Translations under genes and position numbers: made by a program | Shown: one piece after another, positions 16,501-24,913 of the stretch | Layout of the letters: the number at the start of each line of letters is the position of its first letter | Numbering within the stretch: position 1 is the stretch's first letter | NCBI GenBank assembly: GCA_029262855.1 | Contig: JAJCYP010000059.1 | Coordinates: 1-43,044, forward strand | Length of the DNA stretch: 43,044 nucleotides | Source: Bacteroidota bacterium | GTDB taxonomy: Bacteria > Bacteroidota > Rhodothermia > Rhodothermales > UBA10348 | Direction: 5' to 3' | The notes under the pieces: model-generated | Seen by the model: the letters and a program-made list of their open reading frames with translations, nothing else | Told to the model about the DNA's origin: nothing | Database searches by the model: none

Positions 16501-16741
16501 CGGCCGCTTTGTCGCTCCGCGAGGCGGCTTCATCGATGTGGACGGAAACTGGGCGGTCGAGGGCGATGGCGTGGCCCCGGACATTGAGGTCCGCAACAAC
16601 CCGGCTGAGGTCATCGCGGGGCGGGATCCGCAGTTGGAGGCTGCCGTCGCTGAAGCCCTGAGGCTCCTCGAGACGGAGAGGGTGGTCTTCAAGCCTGAGC
16701 CGCCCGCGCCGGTGAGGTACCGGAGGCCGTCGAGGAATTAG
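13505..16741 (+). CDS. Tricorn-like S41 protease with beta-propeller domains
   Basis: A 1078-residue secreted protease with a signal peptide at residues 1-23 (VSTAPAVAQ). The N-terminal half has repeated propeller blades (HFSEDGAWVAFS, AVWSPDGSQIAWF, EWSPDGTRLALT, VWSPDSRWIAYS), followed by an acidic linker (EEEGAAAEDEDEDDEEGD), a core domain, a PDZ-like segment (GPLSAPGLDAREGDYLVAIDG) and the S41 catalytic domain. The nucleophile is Ser961 in GRAGSGGD and the catalytic His is His737 in VGHSY; the archaeal tricorn residues are Ser965 and His746. The Ser preceding His in archaeal tricorn is Gly here, as I recall for many bacterial homologues. The last region has IIDGGRF-like and PDIEVRNNP motifs. 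Expected to degrade oligopeptides in the periplasm. A second in-frame ATG follows immediately. Confidence 0.93.
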   Translation: MMSRLSLFAVILVVSTAPAVAQGTRVLRTPTVSSSHVAFVHANDIWVAPRAGADAYRLTSGEGAETNPHFSEDGAWVAFSAEYGGNTDVYVVPTSGGQPTRLTWHPGADVVQGWASDGQILFQSGREAAPTRLWKFYTVSATGGLPQALAIPQAYAGELSADGTLVAYQELGFWDPEWRNYRGGQAQPISVVDMKTFQRTTPEWEGERQVDPAWLDGIVYFLSERDFANNVWSFDPTTGETRQRTFHADFDVKSLDAGAGVVVYEKGGYLHELNPATGSTRQLEINVAGDQNWASPRWESVLTARLRDARLSPTGKRALFEYRGDLFTVPEGEGSWRNITRSPGIADRHAVWSPDGSQIAWFNDAGDSYGLVVANQDGSDAHRMEFDNATFYYRPEWSPDGTRLALTDTDYRVLIVDVKDGSVTHVDTDRFAHPERSMNPVWSPDSRWIAYSRRLDNQLRAIFVHDTESGETRQYTDHMADAIAPVWDASGDYLYFLASTDYGLNTGWLDMSSYDRPVTRALYVALLSDGAVSPFLPTSEEEGAAAEDEDEDDEEGDHVKVAIEFEGRAARILAAPGLPLRDYPDLVMGPEGTVFVGEAIPNQSGLTVHKYTVSEAEATEFATEVSQTTVSHDRKKMLVRSGGSWSVVGTAGDSAKLADGRLDLGGLRIRVEPKAEWRQMLADGWRFMRDYLYVDNVHGAPWDEVWQWYSPWLKDVNHRSDFNYLLDMLSGEVAVGHSYVRGGDYPDLENPQTGLLGADLIRDRRGVRLGRIYTGEAWNPGLSGPLSAPGLDAREGDYLVAIDGREVGTDGNPFALLEGTRGRAISIHVNARPGMDGARELLVEPTGSESQLRTWAWVEDNRRKVDEMSDGRLAYVWLPNTGQGGYSNFNRMYFAQQDRQGAVIDERNNGGGSAADYFVDIMARELTGYFNSRAGDRKPFTQPMAGLFGPKVMIINGRAGSGGDLLPYLFRAYGIGPLIGTLTWGGLVGTWDTPPLIDGGRFVAPRGGFIDVDGNWAVEGDGVAPDIEVRNNPAEVIAGRDPQLEAAVAEALRLLETERVVFKPEPPAPVRYRRPSRN

Positions 16742-16800
16742 GTGGTCAGGCTCCGCAATTTCGGCTGTCAGCGGGATCGACCTTGCGGGGCCTCACTGGT

Positions 16801-16829
16801 TTGTTCCTCACCTCGCTAAGATTACATTA
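16801..16829 (+). promoter_or_regulatory. Weak candidate promoter for TonB-dependent receptor
   Basis: TTGTTC (16801-16806) is followed 16-17 bases later by TACATTA (16823-16829), 33 bases before the ATG at 16862, in an AT-richer part of the 120-base gap. The match is partial and Bacteroidota promoters differ from the E. coli consensus, so this is tentative. Confidence 0.3.
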
Positions 16830-16861
16830 ATCGCTCCGAAATTCATTCTTCCGTTGAAACC

Positions 16862-19555
16862 ATGCCCCAGCTACGTCCCACAATCGGCATCGCGCTGATA
16901 GCAGCGCTGACCTTCCTTCTCTCGCTTCCAGCCACAGCCCAAACCGGTACCATCAGCGGTCGCGTTACGGATGCCGAGTCCGGCGATGCGCTTCCCGGCG
17001 CAAACGTCGCGATTGTCGGCACAACCGTTGGTGTGATCTCGACGTTGGACGGTAGTTATTCATTTACCGCTTCGGCCGGGACTCATGTAGTCAGGGCCAG
17101 CTTCGTTGGCTTCAAGATGGTGGAAGCCACCGTCATCGTCAGCTCGGGCGGCACCTCGACGCAGAATTTTGCGCTGGTTCCCGACCTGATTGGTGCCGGC
17201 GAGGTTGTCGTCATCGGTACCCGCCGGGAAGGTCGGACGGTGATTGAGTCCCCCGTACCGGTAGACGTGATTTCGACGGCAGACATCGAGGCCTCCGGAC
17301 TATCGGAGACCACGCAGATCCTTCAGATGCTCATCCCGTCCTACAACGCGCCTCAGGCGTCAATTACGGACGGCTCCGATCACGTTCGGCCCGCGACCCT
17401 CAGAGGCCTGGGTCCCGACCAAGTCCTCATTCTTGTCAACGGGAAGCGCCGTCACACCAGTGCCCTGGTTCATGTAAATGGATCAGTTGGCCGCGGCTCC
17501 ACGGGTGTTGATCTGAACGCCATTCCCGCAAGCTCCATTGAGAGGGTGGAGGTATTGCGTGATGGGGCCGCCGCCCAGTACGGGTCCGATGCGATTGCCG
17601 GTGTCATCAACATCGTCCTGAAGGAACGCGCGGGACTGGACGCTTCGATCAGTTATGGCCAGCACGCGAGTTCCACCGAGCGTGGGACCGAGGACGTCAC
17701 CTACAGCGACGGAGAGACCGTCAACGTGAATCTCGGCTACGGATTCGAAGTCGCCGACGGCAATTTCTACGTGAGTGCCTCTCTCCGCGACCGGGGCTTC
17801 GTGAATCGCGCCGGGCTCGACCCGCGCCAGCAGTACTACGACGGGTTCACAGGCGGCACGTTCACGGAGGATACTTTCCCTCGCCTGAATCACCGCTACG
17901 GGAACGGGGAGTTTGAGGACAAGAGTGTCTTCCTGAACGGCTCCGTTCCGATCGGAGACTCCGGCGCTCAATTCTACATGTTCTCCGGCCTCAGTGCGCG
18001 TGAGGGACTCTCTGGCTGTTTCTACCGGCGGTCGCTGGACAACCGCACCAACCGCTCGTTGTATCCGGACGGATTCCTTCCCAAGATCAATTCCAAGGTG
18101 AATGACATTTCCGGCGCCGCGGGCGTAAAGGGATCCGCCGGTGGCTGGGCCTACGATGTCTCCGAGACTGTGGGCACCAACTCCTTCACCTTTGATATGG
18201 TTGACACGCACAATGCGTCCATGTCCGGCAGCCCTACCGAATTCGATGCGGGTACGCTGAACTTCAGCCAGTCCAACACCAATGTGGACCTGTTTCGAAG
18301 TGTGGATATCGGAACCGCTTCTCCCATGTCCGTGGCCATAGGCGGCGAGTTTCGTTGGGAGAACTACAAGATTGACGCAGGCGATCCGAACTCCTATGCA
18401 AACGGTGGACGACTGGTTGCCGACGGGCCCAATGCGGGAGCCTCGACAGCTCCAGGCTCGCAGTGCTTCCCGGGCTTCCAGCCAGCAAGTGCCCAGGACG
18501 AGACCCGCTCCAACGTCGGTGTCTATATCGATCTGGAGAACAACATGACCAGCCGCTTCCTCTGGACGCTTGCGGCCCGTTTCGAGAACTACAGCGATTT
18601 CGGCTCGACTGCCACGGGGAAGTTGGGCCTGCGGTACGAGATCACACCCGAGATCGCCGCCCGAGGTGCTGTCAGCACCGGGTTCAGGGCGCCCTCGCTG
18701 GCGCAGGCCTGGTTCACCTCCATCGCCACCAACTTCATTGACGGAGTGCCATTTGAGGTGGGTACGTTCCCCGTGTCATCACAGGTAGCCCGGGCACTCG
18801 GTGCCCAGGATCTCGATCCGGAGAAATCGCTCAACATCAGTGCGGGGCTGACTTTCTCGAAGAACAACACCTCGCTGAGTGTGGATGCCTTCCAGATTGA
18901 GATCGACGATCGGATCACGTTCACGGAGAACTTTACCGACCCAGCGGTGGCAGACTTCCTGAATGCCAGCGGTATCACCGCGACAGGGGGACGGTTCTTT
19001 ACCAATGCCATCGATACCCGTACGCGTGGCTTGGATGTCATCGCCCGCCACGGACTTCGCATGGGCCCGGGTACGGCCAGGTTCACGTTTGCGATGAACA
19101 TCAATGAGACGGAGGTCACCAACAAGGGTTCAGACGGTGCAATCGCCGCGCCTGCCAGCCTTCAGGCGCTGAACGAGAACGACCTTGTGGGCCGCGTTCG
19201 AGTTGGCGATTTCGAGGTGGCGCAGCCAGGCAGCAAGGTTAACTTCCAGGTCAATTATGACGTGAACGATTTCAGGTTCATGGTGCGCGCCAATCGCTAT
19301 GGCGAGGTCACCTCACTGAACAGTAATTCGTCTCGAGATCAGACGTTCAGCAGTAAGGTCCTTACTGATCTGGAGGCCGCGTACACCGTGCGTGACGGCG
19401 TCTCGATTGCGGTCGGAGCCAATAACCTGTTTGATGTCTATCCGGACAAGCAGATAGATGCCAATTCGTTTAACGGGGTTTTTCCATATAACGGATTCTC
19501 GCCGTTCGGATTCTTCGGCCGATTCATCTACACGCGTGTGAACCTGCACTTCTAG
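16862..19555 (+). CDS. TonB-dependent outer-membrane receptor with CarboxypepD_reg-like domain
   Basis: An 897-residue protein with a signal peptide at 1-26 (LLSLPATAQ). A carboxypeptidase-regulatory-like beta-sandwich follows at about 27-115 (TISGRVTDAESGDALPGAN and TLDGSYSF). The plug domain starts near residue 125 (VVVIGTRREGRTVIESPVPV) and includes DGAAAQYGSDAIAGVINI. The remainder is the barrel, ending in TRVNLHF. The shape is that of a Bacteroidota TonB receptor, shorter than most SusC proteins, and no SusD partner follows. The plug features VLILVNGKRRHTSALVHVNG and RGSTGVDLNAIP match a subfamily often annotated as iron or vitamin receptors, but the ligand cannot be read from sequence. 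Probably its own transcription unit. Confidence 0.94.
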   Translation: MPQLRPTIGIALIAALTFLLSLPATAQTGTISGRVTDAESGDALPGANVAIVGTTVGVISTLDGSYSFTASAGTHVVRASFVGFKMVEATVIVSSGGTSTQNFALVPDLIGAGEVVVIGTRREGRTVIESPVPVDVISTADIEASGLSETTQILQMLIPSYNAPQASITDGSDHVRPATLRGLGPDQVLILVNGKRRHTSALVHVNGSVGRGSTGVDLNAIPASSIERVEVLRDGAAAQYGSDAIAGVINIVLKERAGLDASISYGQHASSTERGTEDVTYSDGETVNVNLGYGFEVADGNFYVSASLRDRGFVNRAGLDPRQQYYDGFTGGTFTEDTFPRLNHRYGNGEFEDKSVFLNGSVPIGDSGAQFYMFSGLSAREGLSGCFYRRSLDNRTNRSLYPDGFLPKINSKVNDISGAAGVKGSAGGWAYDVSETVGTNSFTFDMVDTHNASMSGSPTEFDAGTLNFSQSNTNVDLFRSVDIGTASPMSVAIGGEFRWENYKIDAGDPNSYANGGRLVADGPNAGASTAPGSQCFPGFQPASAQDETRSNVGVYIDLENNMTSRFLWTLAARFENYSDFGSTATGKLGLRYEITPEIAARGAVSTGFRAPSLAQAWFTSIATNFIDGVPFEVGTFPVSSQVARALGAQDLDPEKSLNISAGLTFSKNNTSLSVDAFQIEIDDRITFTENFTDPAVADFLNASGITATGGRFFTNAIDTRTRGLDVIARHGLRMGPGTARFTFAMNINETEVTNKGSDGAIAAPASLQALNENDLVGRVRVGDFEVAQPGSKVNFQVNYDVNDFRFMVRANRYGEVTSLNSNSSRDQTFSSKVLTDLEAAYTVRDGVSIAVGANNLFDVYPDKQIDANSFNGVFPYNGFSPFGFFGRFIYTRVNLHF

Positions 19556-19587
19556 GACCAGCGCGGCGTGGCATCCCGCAGCTGGTC
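19556..19587. terminator. Hairpin between convergent genes (no U-tract)
   Basis: GACCAGC-GCGG and CCGC-A-GCTGGTC form an 11-bp stem with one bulged A and a roughly 9-base loop. It starts one base after the TonB receptor stop and ends before the stop of the minus-strand gene at 19595. No run of T follows on either strand, so it may end transcription in both directions by a factor-aided route or just protect the 3' ends. Confidence 0.5.
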
Positions 19588-19594
19588 GGTCGTG

Positions 19595-20041
19595 TCAGCT
19601 CGTCGGCCGGAGTTTCGAGAGCACTTCGGCCTCCAATTTCGCCACGATGGCCTCGCACATAAAGGTCGGATTGTCCGCTGGCGCGAGGATAAACGAGGAG
19701 TAGAGAGGTACCCACTCGAATTGTGCTCCGCGGAAGAGCCCCCCGGAATGCATGACGCGATACACCCCCAGGTATCCACTTCGGATGGCATACCCCTCGA
19801 GGTGGAGCAGGATACGGGCCGATTCGTCGAACTTGTCTGCGCGCGCGGCGACAGACACCAATTCCACATCTCCCAATGCCTGTATTCGCTCCTCCATACA
19901 AGACTTCACCGTGGCGGCCACGGGTGCCTTTTGTAGGGTGAGCCCAACCAGGTCCACGGTCAGTTCAACGGCGGCAACCGGAGTCTGCCCGAAAGCTGTG
20001 CCGCAAACCAGCAGCAGCACGGCGAGCAGGAAGGTCTTCAT
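19595..20041 (-). CDS. Small secreted protein of unknown function
   Basis: A 148-residue protein. The ATG at 20041 begins a clean signal peptide (MKTFLLAVLLLVCGTAFGQ) and is preceded by GAGGG about five bases upstream; an upstream in-frame ATG at 20053 adds only four residues. The mature part is about 128 residues, with two cysteines (in KSCMEERIQ and TFMCEAIVA) that could form a disulfide. I recognise no family. Mixed alpha/beta character and export to the periplasm or outer membrane are all that can be said. It lies 84 bases beyond the hipA stop and could be carried on the same minus-strand transcript, but nothing links the functions. Confidence 0.75.
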   Translation of the reverse strand: MKTFLLAVLLLVCGTAFGQTPVAAVELTVDLVGLTLQKAPVAATVKSCMEERIQALGDVELVSVAARADKFDESARILLHLEGYAIRSGYLGVYRVMHSGGLFRGAQFEWVPLYSSFILAPADNPTFMCEAIVAKLEAEVLSKLRPTS

Positions 20042-20125
20042 GACGTCCCTCATTCTTGTGTTCCCCAACCCTTCACTAATAAGCATCCAGAGATTGAAGA
20101 GCAACATTTCGAGCCTTGACACCGC

Positions 20126-21418
20126 CTAGCCCATCACCTCTGCCCGCCGCTCAGCCAATGCCAGGCGAATCGCCGTAACCACATCCAGTGGTACGCCACG
20201 GAGCCGCGCCGCCGCCTCCCAGCCCGACAGCGACTCCACCACAGCCTCCAAAATGGCGTCGGCACTCTTGACGGCGAAGGTCTCGGCCACCTGCTTCAAG
20301 TCGAGTCGCGTAATCCCCGTCACCTTGCCGTTCACCCGCATTTGATGGTGCCGGGTCCAGCCGGAACCGCGCGCGAAGGTCAGATCATAGGCCGGCGTCA
20401 GTCGCCATGATCTGTCCGGGAGCATGTGAAACGACAGGTTTTTCACGTGGTCGTCCTGGTTGATTGCGACCACGTTGAAGACCATCCGCCGATACGCCTC
20501 CTGCAGTGCTCCGCCGGACATGCCGAGCGCCAGAGCGGCCCGGAGGTATTCCTCATAGCTGCTCGAGGCAGGCTCGTTGTAGTCCACGTGCAGTAGACCC
20601 CCAAGAGTATGCTGGTGCAGGTGACTGCCTTCCTGGTCCATGTCAAACCGCGGGATCAGCAGATGCGCGTGCCCGTCCGAAGTCTCCAGTAGGGAAGCCT
20701 CAACCGCATCCAGACCGGCACGTCGAGCGAGGTCGGCATACGCAGCCTCCACGCGATTGTAAGGCTGGGGTCTCCCCATCATCCCGGGCGGGGCTTGAGG
20801 GTCGACGCCATCGAACTTGAGGAGGGCGGGCGTGTCGCCATCGCGGGGGGAGGCGAAGGCGGATCGGATCTCGCCGTCGTTGTGCAAGACCACCGCCTTC
20901 GGACGCATGCCGCCCGCGGAGCTTCCGATTCTATAAATTTCGGGTACCGCCACTTCGGCCGTTCCTTCCACGATAGCGCGAGCGTCACGCACCAGAGCGG
21001 CGATCTCCAGGGCCTCCTGGTCCTCAGCACGGGTCTCCAGGTCCGCGGCCGGGCGAAATTCCAGCGCGCCGATCGCACGCTCGCCCACGTACAAGAGATG
21101 CTGCACGGGACTGAGCGCCTTTTCCACCTCCCCTCGGGCTGTGAAATAGGTCCGGATTACGGCCTTTCCGAAGGAATCTGGCAACGAGTCGGCCAGAACA
21201 CCAGGCAACCCGCCAAAGCCAGGCTTGCGGGCGAGTTCGGGGAACGCGAATACACCTTCCCGCAGCGGCAGATGGAGGGGAGAGATGTCGAGTCGCTCGG
21301 GCAGAAACCCAGGATCGTACTCGAACAGAATTCGGCCGTCCTCGAGTTCGGCAACCGCTCCGACGAACCGGTCCCAAAGCCAGATCTCGGCTATCGCGCT
21401 CGGGTCAGCCACGGCCAC
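20126..21418 (-). CDS. hipA: HipA-type serine/threonine kinase toxin
   Basis: A 430-residue protein close in length to E. coli HipA (440). The N-terminal domain (IAEIWLWDRFVGAVAELEDG, LPLREGV, GLPGVLADSLPDSFG) is the HipA N-terminal subdomain. IGSSAGGMRPKAV contains the Ser-rich P-loop-like segment that is autophosphorylated in E. coli HipA. The kinase catalytic core follows: NVVAINQDDHVKNLSF with the catalytic Asp, and TPAYDLTFA with the metal-binding Asp. In E. coli HipA phosphorylates glutamyl-tRNA synthetase and causes dormancy; the target here is unproven. It overlaps hipB by 14 bases (start 21418 inside the antitoxin gene), the classical antitoxin-first order. All key motifs are present, so it looks active. 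Confidence 0.93.
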   Translation of the reverse strand: MAVADPSAIAEIWLWDRFVGAVAELEDGRILFEYDPGFLPERLDISPLHLPLREGVFAFPELARKPGFGGLPGVLADSLPDSFGKAVIRTYFTARGEVEKALSPVQHLLYVGERAIGALEFRPAADLETRAEDQEALEIAALVRDARAIVEGTAEVAVPEIYRIGSSAGGMRPKAVVLHNDGEIRSAFASPRDGDTPALLKFDGVDPQAPPGMMGRPQPYNRVEAAYADLARRAGLDAVEASLLETSDGHAHLLIPRFDMDQEGSHLHQHTLGGLLHVDYNEPASSSYEEYLRAALALGMSGGALQEAYRRMVFNVVAINQDDHVKNLSFHMLPDRSWRLTPAYDLTFARGSGWTRHHQMRVNGKVTGITRLDLKQVAETFAVKSADAILEAVVESLSGWEAAARLRGVPLDVVTAIRLALAERRAEVMG

Positions 21419-21686
21419 GAGCCAACTCGAGCGGACTCACCTCGGGTTCGGGGATGAACTCGGAGACCGCGCCGACCCGCCCGTACGCCCGCAGTAAGCG
21501 AAGCACCGTGAGCAGGGTCGGGTTGCGCCCTTTCTCGGCCTGCACGACCGTGGATTTGTTGAGCGATGCCCTCTGGGCTGCCTCCCCAAGGGTGAGGGCT
21601 TGATCCTTACGAAGAGCCCGGAGTCGCCTACCGAGCAGCTGCATGAGCTCGGGGTCAGAACTGAAGATGGCGGACTTATTGGGCAC
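21405..21686 (-). CDS. hipB: HipB-type XRE-family antitoxin
   Basis: A 93-residue DNA-binding protein with a helix-turn-helix of the XRE/Cro type at about residues 18-70 (LRALRKDQALTLGEAAQRAS, then LNKSTVVQAEKGRNP). A flexible C-terminal tail (EPEVSPLELARGRG) resembles the tail by which HipB is degraded in other systems. It starts at a GTG (21686); an internal ATG at residue 15 would still leave the whole helix-turn-helix. The gene precedes and overlaps hipA, and two dyad sites lie 85-140 bases upstream, consistent with autorepression by the HipBA complex. Confidence 0.88.
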   Translation of the reverse strand: MPNKSAIFSSDPELMQLLGRRLRALRKDQALTLGEAAQRASLNKSTVVQAEKGRNPTLLTVLRLLRAYGRVGAVSEFIPEPEVSPLELARGRG

Positions 21687-21770
21687 TCTCCGATCCCGTA
21701 GACATTATTTGCGGGTATGCTCGTCAACGGGCAGCTTAGGCGCAGGTTTCGACCGCAGCGAAAACAACGG

Positions 21771-21823
21771 CGGATATAACCGTATAAACGTCAGCTATAG
21801 ACGATAAATGATGGATATATCCG
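21771..21823. promoter_or_regulatory. Pair of operator-like dyads upstream of hipBA
   Basis: CGGATATAACCG (21771-21782) and TGGATATATCCG (21812-21823) agree at ten of twelve positions; GGATATATCC within the second is a perfect palindrome. Their centres are 41 bases apart, about four helical turns. They lie in the 269-base intergenic region between hipB (minus) and the sensor kinase (plus). The core GGATA/TATCC resembles the half-sites of E. coli hip operators, though in a different arrangement. Likely bound by HipB/HipA, and possibly influencing the divergent kinase gene. Confidence 0.55.
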
Positions 21824-21898
21824 TATTGAGATCTGAAATGGGCGCGGGCCACGGCCGCGTATTCGGACGTCGCGTGGGGCATGCAGGCCGCTCTGCGC

Positions 21899-21927
21899 TT
21901 GACACGCGGCGCCTTGGTGGGTATACC
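21899..21927 (+). promoter_or_regulatory. Near-consensus sigma-70 promoter for sensor kinase
   Basis: TTGACA (21899-21904), 17-base spacer, TATACC (21922-21927). The -35 box is perfect and the -10 box matches four of six. The predicted start point at about 21934 lies 22 bases before the ATG at 21956. GGTATACC (21920-21927) is itself a palindrome overlapping the -10 box and could be a protein-binding site. Confidence 0.65.
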
Positions 21928-21955
21928 ATAACATCCGGCCTTCCCCACCACCGCG

Positions 21956-24913
21956 ATGGCCCCCCGCCTGCTTCTTGCCGCGGCATTCCTGGCTATGGCT
22001 CTGCCCGTCAGCGCGCGCCAGGAGGCCCGCGTTACGCGCATCGATGCTCGTGACGGCTTGTCCCACAACACCGTCAACGACATCCTGCAGAGTCAGGATG
22101 GTTACCTCTGGGTGGCCACCTACGACGGGCTCAATCGGTACAACGGCCGGGAGTTCGAGGTTCTTCGGTTGCCGCCCGGGTTTCGGAGCGAAAGGCAGGC
22201 CCATTCGAACGTGATCGACAATCTCGTCGAGGACGACCAGGGAAGGATCTGGTTCACGTCAGGTGGTGTAGGATACCTCGACCGGTCGGAGAGCCGGCTT
22301 ATCATGGTGAATCCGACGGATGGCCCGAATTTCCGGGGGCAGGTGTATCGGGCGACGGTGGACACTGGTGGCAGGGTCTGGGAGTGTGGCTCCCTCCTGC
22401 CCGGCGGCTGCCGCCCGGTGTCCACGGCTTCTCCGATAGCAGTTTCGGAGGACCAGCATATTTGGGACCCGGCTCCCGATGACACCGGCCGAATATGGTG
22501 GGTCGAGACGGACTCGCTTGGGGCGAGCATGCAAATGTTCGTGGCGCATGAAGGGAACGTGTCCTCCAGGCTCGTTCCGGGGGCGCGTCTTAAACCATCG
22601 GTCCAGCAGGCAATTACACTGAGCGGTGATGGCAAGGCGTGGATCGCTGGCGAACATCCTGGCCTCTTCGATTTTTGGACGGGTTCGTTTGAAGCCGTTG
22701 AAGAGTGGCCGGATGGCCAGCTCGCTGCGACCGTTCAGGAGCTCTCAGATGGCTCGGTACTCTTCGGAACGGAAAACGGACTGGTCCGGATGGATGCACG
22801 CTCCGGCCATCTGACCAAAATCTCGTTGACCGAAGGCACGTCGCCAATCGGCCTGTGGATCCAGGAAATCATGGAGGATCGGGAGGGACTCGTGTGGCTG
22901 GGCACCCGAAGCGGCCTTTATCGGCTGGACTGGGCCCCGCTTCCGTTCCGTCACTTGGGCACCGGTTCCGCCAACGATTCGGACGGGCTGCCCGTCGCGT
23001 TGGAGATGATTGCGCATGCACGGGGCATCTGGGTGGGCACCCTCGGGAGGGGTGTTGTTCGAGTCGAAGACGGCCGGTACGTGGAATACAGCCGGCGACA
23101 GGGAACGCTGTGCGGAGACCAGGTGTGGTCCCTCCAGCAGGCCATGGGAGCGATGTGGACACTGACTGAAGCTGGATTGTGCCGACTGGATCCGGGATCC
23201 GCCGAGGCGTCAATGCGTGTCTTGCGGCCGTCCAAGGACGGGGGAGTCCTCGCGCCCGCGCGGCCAACCGGACTCTGGTTCTGGCCGGGCGACAGCCACA
23301 GTCCAATTGTCAGGCTGGATGTGGATGGCGCGGAGATAGAGAGCCTGGATCCGGAGATGGGCCCCTGGAGCATTTTCGATGACGGGCGCTACCTGTGGCT
23401 GGGCGGGTACGGAATCCACCGGATCGATCTGGCCTCGGGCGACGGACTGGAGACCTTCGGGATGATCTCGAACATCGTCTTCGATATCCGGGAGGGAGCC
23501 GATTCACTTCTCTGGCTTGCCACGGACGCAGGCCCCGCCGTCCTCGACAGGCGAACCACTGAGCTACGGCTCCTGGAAACGGAGCGTCCGCTCCCCGGCC
23601 GTGTAACCTACACGGCCATCGAGGACGAAGAAGGTTGGCTCTGGCTTGGCTCGAACCGGGGCCTGATTAAGCTGGAACCGGGCACCGGGAGGTTTCGGGT
23701 CTTCGGCCCGGAGGACGGTGTGATGAACATCGAATTCGACCGGAGAGCGTTTGCTCGCGGTCCGGACGGGACTTTTTATTTTGGCGGGCTGGACGGCGTT
23801 ACCGCGTTTCATCCGGACCTCGTAAGACCCAACAGATTCGCGCCGACAGTTGCTCTCGCCAGTGCGAGAATAGAAGAGTCAGGCCGTCCGATCAGATCTC
23901 TTCCGGTTGTTGAGCAAGCGCTGCGCGTTCCGCCGGGCGCACACTCGTTCACCTTTCGGCTCGACCCCATGTTGTTCTCGGATCCGACGAGGGTGGAGGC
24001 CCGATATCGGCTGCTGGACTATGATCCTGACTGGGTCTCCGGGCACGAGGTTCGCTACACACGGGTACCACCGGGGCGCTACACCTTCGAGGCGGCGGCG
24101 GCGAGTATTGACGGCCTGGCCGGTCCCGTCACCTCGCTCGAGGTGAATGTGATGCCACGGGCGTGGCAGACCTGGTGGTTTCGGTTGATGGTGCTGATTG
24201 CAGCCGTGAGCATCGTGTGGGCGTTTGCCTCGGTTCGGGCCGGGCATCGGCGCCGACTGGAGGCGCTGCGGCTTCGAATTGCCACCGATCTCCATGATGA
24301 GGTAGGAAGCCACCTCAGCGGTATCGCCATGATGGCGGACGTCATCCGGGGTCGCGTCACGGATCCACGCCTGGAGAAGATCTCCTCGTCTGCTCGGGAA
24401 ATGGTTCAGCGGCTGCGCGAGATCGTTTGGGCGGTGGATCCTGCCGCGGATCGGGCAGGGACCCTGATCGAGCACCTGGATGAGATTGCAGCCACCATGC
24501 TCGCCGGACGCTCATGGGTGATCGACGTGGACGGCTTTGACGAGGAGCGTCCCATGGGCATGGAAGTCCGGCATCAGGTGGCGTTGGTGGTCCGCGAGGC
24601 GCTCCACAATGCCGTCCGCCACGCAGACCCCGGACACGTCGCCATCGAATTGAGCGACCAGCGGGACTGGCTGGAGGTTGCCGTTGTGGACGACGGCTGT
24701 GGTTTCGAGAACCCCAAGCCCGGCCACGGCTTGGCGAGCATGACGGAGAGGGCAGAGTCAGTCGGCGGTACGTTTTCCGTCGACAGCTCCCCAGGGTTGG
24801 GTACCCGCGCGACCATTCGTGTGCCCTGGATCAGTGCCGCCGGAAGGCGCGATCGCGCCATGCGTCGGCCTGGCCCGGTTCCTACTGTGGAAGCAACACC
24901 CGGGAGAGAATGA
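21956..24913 (+). CDS. Hybrid-sensor-like NarL-type histidine kinase with Reg_prop propellers
   Basis: A 985-residue membrane sensor. Signal peptide at 1-21 (MALPVSARQ). Then two seven-bladed propeller-type repeats with Reg_prop motifs (DGYLWVATYDGLNRY, QGRIWFTSGGVGYLDR, EGLVWLGTRSGLYRLD, EGWLWLGSNRGLIKL), a Y_Y_Y domain (RVEARYRLLDYDPDWV) and one membrane segment near 740-760. The cytoplasmic HisKA_3 dimerisation domain has the phospho-accepting His780 in DLHDEVGSHLSG, and the HATPase region has REALHNAVRHA, DDGCGFE and GHGLASM. This is the SusR-like extracellular architecture joined to a LiaS/NarX-type kinase core. Unlike hybrid sensors, no receiver or AraC domain is fused; its stop overlaps the start of the response regulator gene (ATGA). 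The ligand is unknown. Confidence 0.93.
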   Translation: MAPRLLLAAAFLAMALPVSARQEARVTRIDARDGLSHNTVNDILQSQDGYLWVATYDGLNRYNGREFEVLRLPPGFRSERQAHSNVIDNLVEDDQGRIWFTSGGVGYLDRSESRLIMVNPTDGPNFRGQVYRATVDTGGRVWECGSLLPGGCRPVSTASPIAVSEDQHIWDPAPDDTGRIWWVETDSLGASMQMFVAHEGNVSSRLVPGARLKPSVQQAITLSGDGKAWIAGEHPGLFDFWTGSFEAVEEWPDGQLAATVQELSDGSVLFGTENGLVRMDARSGHLTKISLTEGTSPIGLWIQEIMEDREGLVWLGTRSGLYRLDWAPLPFRHLGTGSANDSDGLPVALEMIAHARGIWVGTLGRGVVRVEDGRYVEYSRRQGTLCGDQVWSLQQAMGAMWTLTEAGLCRLDPGSAEASMRVLRPSKDGGVLAPARPTGLWFWPGDSHSPIVRLDVDGAEIESLDPEMGPWSIFDDGRYLWLGGYGIHRIDLASGDGLETFGMISNIVFDIREGADSLLWLATDAGPAVLDRRTTELRLLETERPLPGRVTYTAIEDEEGWLWLGSNRGLIKLEPGTGRFRVFGPEDGVMNIEFDRRAFARGPDGTFYFGGLDGVTAFHPDLVRPNRFAPTVALASARIEESGRPIRSLPVVEQALRVPPGAHSFTFRLDPMLFSDPTRVEARYRLLDYDPDWVSGHEVRYTRVPPGRYTFEAAAASIDGLAGPVTSLEVNVMPRAWQTWWFRLMVLIAAVSIVWAFASVRAGHRRRLEALRLRIATDLHDEVGSHLSGIAMMADVIRGRVTDPRLEKISSSAREMVQRLREIVWAVDPAADRAGTLIEHLDEIAATMLAGRSWVIDVDGFDEERPMGMEVRHQVALVVREALHNAVRHADPGHVAIELSDQRDWLEVAVVDDGCGFENPKPGHGLASMTERAESVGGTFSVDSSPGLGTRATIRVPWISAAGRRDRAMRRPGPVPTVEATPGRE

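Noticed and set aside
21713-21718. Minus-strand TTGACG as a -35 box for hipBA
   Set aside because: No -10-like hexamer lies at 16-18 bases; the box nearest in sequence is only about 14 bases away, so I did not call a promoter.
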